DNA of 64,000 nucleotides from JAYSYM01 sp964543475 (GTDB lineage Bacteria; Bdellovibrionota; Bdellovibrionia; Bdellovibrionales; JAMPXM01). Below, piece by piece: positions 59,627-64,000 of this stretch; the first letter of the stretch is position 1, and each line of letters starts with the position of its first letter. The position numbers and the translations under genes were made by a program. The notes below the pieces were generated by a model. It was not told the DNA's origin and ran no database searches. It saw only the letters and a list, made by a program, of their open reading frames with translations. The stretch covers positions 248,001-312,000 of the forward strand of contig CAZIYJ010000003.1 of assembly GCA_964543475.1 (NCBI GenBank). Direction: 5' to 3'.

Positions 59627-60019
59627 ATGAAAAAATTCGGAACTACACTTTTGTTAGCGCTAAGCTTGTTGTCAGTTGTTGCATGCGGAAAGAAAGATAA
59701 CAACACGAACGCAAATAACTACTGCGGACCACAAAATGGTTATGCACAAGGTCGGTGCGGAGCATCTGCTTACAACGGACAAGCATATGGTCAGCCTTAT
59801 GGACAACAACAGTACGGCCAATGCCAAGCTGGATCAGTCAATACTCAGTTTGGTTGTTTACAACAAGGTCCATGCGCAAGCTTGGGTAACTACGGTTACC
59901 ACCCAACTATCAATAACGGACAGCCTGCATGTGTGATGGGAACTACTTCTTACGGTGGATACCAACAGCCTTACGGTCAACAGTATGGCGGCGGATACTA
60001 CGGTCAAACTGGCTGGTAG
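59627..60019 (+). CDS. Small Gln/Tyr/Gly-rich cysteine-containing lipoprotein
   Basis: A 130-aa lipoprotein with a clear signal and lipobox (SVVACGKK, Cys near residue 21) and a GAGAGGG ribosome site. The mature chain is Gln/Tyr/Gly/Asn-rich with YGQPYGQQQYGQ-type repeats and about six more Cys (CGPQNG, GRCGAS, QCQAG, GCLQQ, PCAS, ACVMG), spaced as if disulfide linked. It ends with a YYGQTGW tail and a strong terminator. Prion-like composition plus Cys suggests a sticky surface protein. Family not recognised. Confidence 0.75.
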   Translation: MKKFGTTLLLALSLLSVVACGKKDNNTNANNYCGPQNGYAQGRCGASAYNGQAYGQPYGQQQYGQCQAGSVNTQFGCLQQGPCASLGNYGYHPTINNGQPACVMGTTSYGGYQQPYGQQYGGGYYGQTGW

Positions 60020-60048
60020 TTTAAAGCTTCAAAAAAAGTGATTAAGAG

Positions 60049-60075
60049 AAAAGGCGAACTTCGGTTCGCCTTTTT
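60049..60075 (+). terminator. Intrinsic terminator with UUCG tetraloop
   Basis: AAAAGGCGAAC and GTTCGCCTTTT pair perfectly around TTCG, a stable C(UUCG)G tetraloop, followed by T-rich sequence. It lies 30 bases after the lipoprotein stop. Confidence 0.93.
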
Positions 60076-60174
60076 GCATTTTGGGTCTAGTAAGTTCAAA
60101 CCTACATAATCAATTGCATATTCTTTCAAGAATCCCTGAGCACAGTCAGTAGGCTGAAAGCTGGGAGGTTTCTC

Positions 60175-61086
60175 ATGGCGAAATCGTTGGTACCGAAAAG
60201 GAAAGTAGTCATACTCCGTGAAACGTCGACAACTTTCGAAGCCGCGCGAGCGATGTGTAGCAACGAGATAGGCTGCATACTTGTTTGCGACGCTAAGGGT
60301 GCATTGTCCGGCGTCCTGACTGATCGCGATTTAACGTGCGCCGTGATGGCGAAAAATCTTGGTCCCGATACGACCCTTGATAAAGTAATGACTAGGGGAG
60401 TGTGGTCCGTTGACGATGCTGCAGGTTTAGAAGACGTTGTGCTTGTAATGAAAGAGCACGGCGTGCGAAGAGTCGCTGTAGTGAAGGAAGAAAGGCTCGG
60501 AGTACAAAAGTGCGTAGGAATCGTTAGTCTAGATGATTTAGTTTCATCTCGGACGATTCACATTGAAGATCTCGCCGACATCGTTCGGGCTCAGATGCTC
60601 CACAAGCAACACTTCATTCAGCCTCTTCGTGAATCTGAAATAGAATCTGAACCGGAAATAAAAGACTTTATTGAGCAAATAGAAGAGCGTAGTGGATTGA
60701 ATCGATCAGCTACTCTATCAATGCTCACCATCATCATGAGTTCACTTGTGAGAAGCGTACACTACAGTCTGGCAGAGTCCTTCCTAAAGCCTTTACCTGA
60801 ACGCATTCGTCTACGGTTAGAAGATTTGCCAGCAGGCCCAGATCAAAACATTTCAGCAGAGTTTCTCGTTGGAGAAGTGGTTGCTCGCTTTAATCTTGAC
60901 CCGGAACATGCAGTCGAAGTGATAAGACAGTTTTGGGATGGAATGCAGACCTGCTATGGAGAAAAAGAGATGGAGCGGTTCGCTCAAGAACTCGCAGATG
61001 ATTTGCGAAATCTTATTTCACCTCCTCCAATTGAAAGTCTAACCATAGAAGAAGCGCCATCGGAGAAGCCTCTGCAGATGCATTGA
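60175..61086 (+). CDS. CBS-pair protein fused to a DUF2267 domain
   Basis: A cytoplasmic 303-aa protein. Residues 1-130 are a CBS pair (LVCDAKGALSGVLTDRDLTCAV and VVLVMKEHGVRRVAVV with GIVSLDDL), which usually bind adenosine nucleotides. Residues 150-285 match DUF2267 (GLNRSATLSMLTIIMSSLVR and LPERIRLRLEDLP). The fusion suggests a nucleotide-controlled DUF2267 protein, possibly stress related. The start is the ATG at 60175, with GGGAGG just before. About 230 bases separate it from the motor operon. No catalytic residues are seen. Confidence 0.82.
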   Translation: MAKSLVPKRKVVILRETSTTFEAARAMCSNEIGCILVCDAKGALSGVLTDRDLTCAVMAKNLGPDTTLDKVMTRGVWSVDDAAGLEDVVLVMKEHGVRRVAVVKEERLGVQKCVGIVSLDDLVSSRTIHIEDLADIVRAQMLHKQHFIQPLRESEIESEPEIKDFIEQIEERSGLNRSATLSMLTIIMSSLVRSVHYSLAESFLKPLPERIRLRLEDLPAGPDQNISAEFLVGEVVARFNLDPEHAVEVIRQFWDGMQTCYGEKEMERFAQELADDLRNLISPPPIESLTIEEAPSEKPLQMH

Positions 61087-61314
61087 GCTTCGTAAATCCC
61101 TGCCAATATTAGATTAAGACGCATTGTGCGATGACCGAGATTGTCACCGCAATGGAATCCCTTACATATCAATTCCCGCCATTTCGAACCCGTGCCCTCG
61201 CGGTGAGTGGTCTGATTGTTGCGAGTAGTCGGTTGGAAACCGAAGGTTCGGTGACAAATTTTGGCTCCGATGTGGGCCGATGATTTTGACCTCAAAAGAA
61301 GGTCGGGAGTTTTT
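61087..61314. other. Non-coding gap upstream of the gliding-motor operon
   Basis: About 228 bases without a gene. AACCGAAGGTTCGGT near 61240 is a small inverted repeat. This segment probably carries the promoter of the MotA/TolQ-like operon, but no clear -35/-10 was resolved. Confidence 0.4.
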
Positions 61315-61989
61315 ATGAGTATGATTTCAGGGATTTCAGAAGCGTTTGTTGGTGGTGGAATTTGGATGTGGCCTATTATGTTTGCGCAGATCGCTTCTAT
61401 CGCGATCATCATCGAGCGCGTTTATGCTCTCTATGTAAATCGCAATCCAGATCAGAAACAAATTGCGCAGGCGTTTGAAGCAGATATTAGAAAAGGCCAA
61501 TTGGACCGCGTGATTACTCGCGCACAAGCAATGGGTAAGACCACTCCAATCGCTGTAGTTGCACAAGCAGGCGCGCAAGCCGCTCTAGATTCAGGTGGAA
61601 AAGAAGAAATTCAATTGAAGATCGACGAAGTTCTTTTCGAAGAACAATCGCGACTTGAACAACGCACTGGATTCTTAGCAATGCTAGGTAACGTTGCGAC
61701 TCTCTTAGGTCTTTTAGGAACGATCGTGGGTCTAATTCGCGCCTTCGCTTCAGTGTCGGCATCAAGCCCATCTGAAAAGGCGGCGTTACTTTCTGCAGGT
61801 GTTGCAGAAGCAATGTATACGACTGCATACGGTCTTATCGTAGCTCTTCCGGCCCTAGCGATGTACGCGGTTCTTTCAAACCGCTCAAATCAACTAGGCG
61901 AAGATCTTCAGAAGGCTTCTATGAAACTTTATATCTTGTTGGGTTTTAACTACGAATCAGTTCCAGCATCAAAGAAGAAGTCGTCGTAA
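61315..61989 (+). CDS. aglR: MotA/TolQ/ExbB-family proton-channel protein (AglR-like)
   Basis: Inner-membrane stator subunit of 224 aa. The ATG at 61315 (MSMISGISEAF) is chosen because a GGGAG precedes it; a longer frame from 61261 adds 18 doubtful residues. TM1 lies near 10-35, then a cytoplasmic domain with the basic-acidic AFEADIRKGQLDRV, and a pair of TM helices near 120-150 and 165-195 (MLGNVATLLGLLGTIVGLIRAF and AGVAEAMYTTAYGLIVALPAL) as in TolQ/ExbB. It heads an operon with two ExbD-like proteins and a TPR protein, the arrangement of the Agl/Glt gliding motor of Myxococcus. Confidence 0.88.
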   Translation: MSMISGISEAFVGGGIWMWPIMFAQIASIAIIIERVYALYVNRNPDQKQIAQAFEADIRKGQLDRVITRAQAMGKTTPIAVVAQAGAQAALDSGGKEEIQLKIDEVLFEEQSRLEQRTGFLAMLGNVATLLGLLGTIVGLIRAFASVSASSPSEKAALLSAGVAEAMYTTAYGLIVALPALAMYAVLSNRSNQLGEDLQKASMKLYILLGFNYESVPASKKKSS

Positions 61990-62017
61990 TTCGCAGTAAA
62001 CTTAGTACGGAGTATTT

Positions 62018-62485
62018 ATGAGCAAGCGTAACGGAAAAAATGAATTAAACTTTGAGCTCGATGTGCTTCCGTTTGTTTCAATGCTTTCATGCTGCATCTG
62101 TTTTTTGTTAGTGACTGCAGTATGGACTCAAGTTGGATCACTCGATGTGAAACAAGCACTTGGTCAAGAGTCACTTCAAAAGAGTGGCGAAGCGACTTCG
62201 TCTTTGTGGGTAACAGTAGAGCGCGACGGTTCAGTTGAATTATCAGTTAAAGATGCTCCTACAATGCCGTCTTCGTTTAACAAAATAAGTATTCATTCTC
62301 GTGGCAACGGCGCAGTTGATTTTCAGCAAGTTGATAAGATCACAGCTCAAATCAATAAGCGTCTGCCAGATTTAAAGACCGCGCTTGTGATGCCGAGAGG
62401 CCAAGTAGCCTACGGTGATGTGATCACAATTATGGATCGCTTGAAGAAAAATAAGATTTCAGAAGTGGGGATCGCACCACTCTAA
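62018..62485 (+). CDS. ExbD/TolR-like protein lacking the membrane aspartate
   Basis: A 155-aa single-TM protein of the ExbD/TolR family. TM residues about 16-36 (LPFVSMLSCCICFLLV). In ExbD the motif is x-x-x-T-P-F-I-D with the essential proton-carrying Asp. Here the corresponding residue is Ser21 (L-P-F-V-S), so a proton-relay role is unlikely for this subunit. The periplasmic C-terminal domain (PRGQVAYGDVITIMDRLKK) is intact. It lies between the ExbB-like gene and a second ExbD-like gene that keeps the Asp. It may be a structural or regulatory partner. Confidence 0.85.
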   Translation: MSKRNGKNELNFELDVLPFVSMLSCCICFLLVTAVWTQVGSLDVKQALGQESLQKSGEATSSLWVTVERDGSVELSVKDAPTMPSSFNKISIHSRGNGAVDFQQVDKITAQINKRLPDLKTALVMPRGQVAYGDVITIMDRLKKNKISEVGIAPL

Positions 62486-62504
62486 TAAGTGGTCGAAAGA
62501 AACT

Positions 62505-62999
62505 ATGCTAACTGTAAAAAACCAATCTAACTCAAGCTCTCTGTTGCTAGGCTCGTCAAGACTTAAGCCGACAGGAAAGAAGAGCAAAAAGAATCTAGCA
62601 GCAGTGCTAGTGTTAACGTCGCTGATCGACGCTTTCACAGTAATTATTCTTTATTTATTAGTTGCGGGATCAGGAACGCCATCACAGTTGACTGTCGAAG
62701 GCGAAGAGAAGAACTTGCCAGTCGCTTCTCAGTTAAAGACTTTAGACTCAGGCACGATTGTTCGAGTCGAAGATGGTCGCTATTTCGTAGAAGGCAAAGA
62801 GACAGCACTTTCTCAAATCGCTGAGACTCTTCGTAAAATCAACAGCAAATTCGTTCCAAGCGATCTTCAGCCTCAAGCTTCATTAGTTATCCAAGCAAAC
62901 AAACAACTCGATTTCTCTCAGCTCTCGCCATTAATCAGAGCTGGGTCAATCAGCGGATTTAGTCAGTTTAAATTCGCCGTGATCCAAGAGGAAGGTTAA
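62505..62999 (+). CDS. ExbD/TolR-like protein with membrane aspartate
   Basis: A 164-aa single-TM protein. A basic N-tail (RLKPTGKKSKKN) is followed by TM about 30-53 (LTSLIDAFTVIILYLLV), with Asp42 where the ExbD family carries its essential proton-binding aspartate. The periplasmic domain is the ExbD fold (ISGFSQFKFAVIQ at the end). It begins 19 bases after the previous gene stop and is followed by the TPR gene 4 bases later. With the Asp-less partner, it would form an asymmetric heterodimer. Confidence 0.88.
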   Translation: MLTVKNQSNSSSLLLGSSRLKPTGKKSKKNLAAVLVLTSLIDAFTVIILYLLVAGSGTPSQLTVEGEEKNLPVASQLKTLDSGTIVRVEDGRYFVEGKETALSQIAETLRKINSKFVPSDLQPQASLVIQANKQLDFSQLSPLIRAGSISGFSQFKFAVIQEEG

Positions 63000-63003
63000 G
63001 AGT

Positions 63004-64000
63004 ATGTTGCGCCCACTAACCACAATAGCTTTATTGCTTACAGTTATGATTGCGGCGCTCCAATTCTCAGGCGTAGCCAATGCTTCAGAGAAGATGGACC
63101 TAGATACTCATTCTCTCGTCGTTGATAAGCTTCGTTCAGTTTTGAAAAATGATATAAAAGACGTTGCTCGTGCTCCAATTCAACTTCGCTTAGCAGATGT
63201 TCTAGCTGAGCGCGCACGAATTAAAGTTAACTTAGAAGTTGAAGCGAATTGCCAAAACTGCAAACAAGCAAAAGAAGATCGTAAAGAGGCCTTAAGCCTT
63301 TACGAAAGTGCCTTTGAAAATAAAAATGTTGGTGCAGCAGTTGATAAAGGTGCGGTTTTGATTCAAATGGCTCACTTAAATGAGCTGCTACTTGAAAATG
63401 AAAAAGCCGCTCGTATTTATGAGCAAGCCATCAGGTCTCCAAAAGGTAAATACTCACAGAAAACAATTGCAACTAGCTACTCAAGCCTTGGTGACTATCA
63501 TTTTAGAAAAGGCGAGTTCTCGAAATCAAAATCGTTTTACGAGAAGGCTCTTAAGATTTCTTCTGAGGGAATGAAGGGTTCAATCACTTACCGCATCGCC
63601 TGGTGTAAACTAAACCTCGGTGACACCGCTCAAGCTACTGCAATGATCCGAAAGATCTTAAATACTCCTGAGCTAATGACGCGCGAAACTTCTCAAGGTC
63701 CAACTTTCGACGCAAGCTTCCAAGTCGATGTATCGCGCGACTTCGCAACATTCTTAGCTCGCGGGCAGGTATCGCAAAAATCAATCGAAGAATTAAAAGC
63801 CGTCAGTCCAGAAAAAGTTCAAAAATCGAATGTTGAGTACCTTGCTACAGAAGCCGACCGTTTGGGCGATCGCAAGGGGAGTTTACTAGCTTGGTCTGCT
63901 TACTTAGAGCTTGAGCCCAATAAAGAAGAACGTTTGGTAGCTTACGCTCGAATCAGCAGACTTCATGTTGAGAACGGAAACAGAGATCAAGCCGTACAAA
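63004..64000 (+). CDS. TPR-repeat secreted protein of the gliding-motor operon (3' partial)
   Basis: The reading frame is open from ATG 63004 to the window end (332 codons seen), so this gene continues beyond. The start MLRPLTTIALLLTVMIAALQ is a signal peptide, with likely cleavage after VANAS. TPR-like helix pairs run throughout (for example ALSLYESAFE, ARIYEQAIRSPKGK, LGDYHFRKGEFSKSKSFYEKALK, WCKLNLGDTAQA). A CxxC pair (CQNCK) occurs near 87. The position after the ExbD-like genes matches the TPR proteins (AglT/GltE-type) of Myxococcus gliding loci, which connect the motor to the envelope. The precise ortholog is not assigned. Confidence 0.85.
   Translation, partial: MLRPLTTIALLLTVMIAALQFSGVANASEKMDLDTHSLVVDKLRSVLKNDIKDVARAPIQLRLADVLAERARIKVNLEVEANCQNCKQAKEDRKEALSLYESAFENKNVGAAVDKGAVLIQMAHLNELLLENEKAARIYEQAIRSPKGKYSQKTIATSYSSLGDYHFRKGEFSKSKSFYEKALKISSEGMKGSITYRIAWCKLNLGDTAQATAMIRKILNTPELMTRETSQGPTFDASFQVDVSRDFATFLARGQVSQKSIEELKAVSPEKVQKSNVEYLATEADRLGDRKGSLLAWSAYLELEPNKEERLVAYARISRLHVENGNRDQAVQ

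Overview
The window is a gene-dense chromosomal segment of a Gram-negative bacterium, most likely a member of the Bdellovibrionota (Bdellovibrio-like). The assignment rests on gene content and order: a lipid A block with a sugar oxidoreductase between lpxA and lpxB, a pilB-pilT-pilC-pilS-pilR cluster, Agl/Glt-type gliding-motor genes with a TPR protein, many small secreted or lipoprotein genes, a secreted M12-type metalloprotease, and frequent GTG/TTG starts. No database search was possible, so the taxon is an inference.

Layout. 1-9.9 kb: a tightly overlapping plus-strand operon for Cu/Ag-type RND efflux (partial TolC-like protein, CusB-like adaptor, CusA-like pump), continued by a Ca2+-type P-ATPase, a beta-CASP metallo-hydrolase, a P-loop ATPase and a small membrane protein. 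10-11.3 kb: a small accessory patch with a secreted protein behind a possible sigma-54 promoter, and a divergent XRE regulator with a 62-aa membrane protein. Next come tRNA-Glu and tRNA-Lys on the minus strand. 11.6-17.1 kb: a minus-strand run of an aminotransferase, a 2-hydroxyacid dehydrogenase, purA and two glycosyltransferases. 17.2-27.5 kb: housekeeping genes (lptE, holA, a PilZ protein, rpsT, murJ, mazG, a 7TM-HD phosphohydrolase, ybeY, and prfB with its programmed +1 frameshift).

27.5-41.6 kb is an envelope-biogenesis block: a Lol transporter, bamA, a Skp-like chaperone, fabZ, lpxA, a GnnA-like oxidoreductase, lpxB, lpxK, a late acyltransferase, a DUF3108 lipoprotein and two GT9 glycosyltransferases. 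Together they build and export lipid A/LPS, outer-membrane proteins and lipoproteins. 41.7-45.8 kb: a secreted 2H phosphoesterase and a CHASE2 histidine kinase/sigma-54 response-regulator pair. 45.9-54.9 kb: ribF, a degenerate shikimate-dehydrogenase-like protein and the type IV pilus cluster. 54.9-60 kb: cell-surface and secreted proteins, including the protease with a 12-bp tandem repeat. 60-64 kb: a CBS-DUF2267 protein and a TolQ/TolR-like motor operon (one MotA/ExbB-like and two ExbD-like proteins plus a TPR protein cut by the window end). One of the two ExbD-like proteins lacks the usual membrane aspartate.

The observations most worth a second look are the asymmetric ExbD pair, the lipid A genes pointing to a diamino-sugar (GlcN3N) backbone, the extended Cus operon, the secreted 2H phosphoesterase, the GAFTNA variant in PilR, and the operator-like repeats at the XRE regulator.
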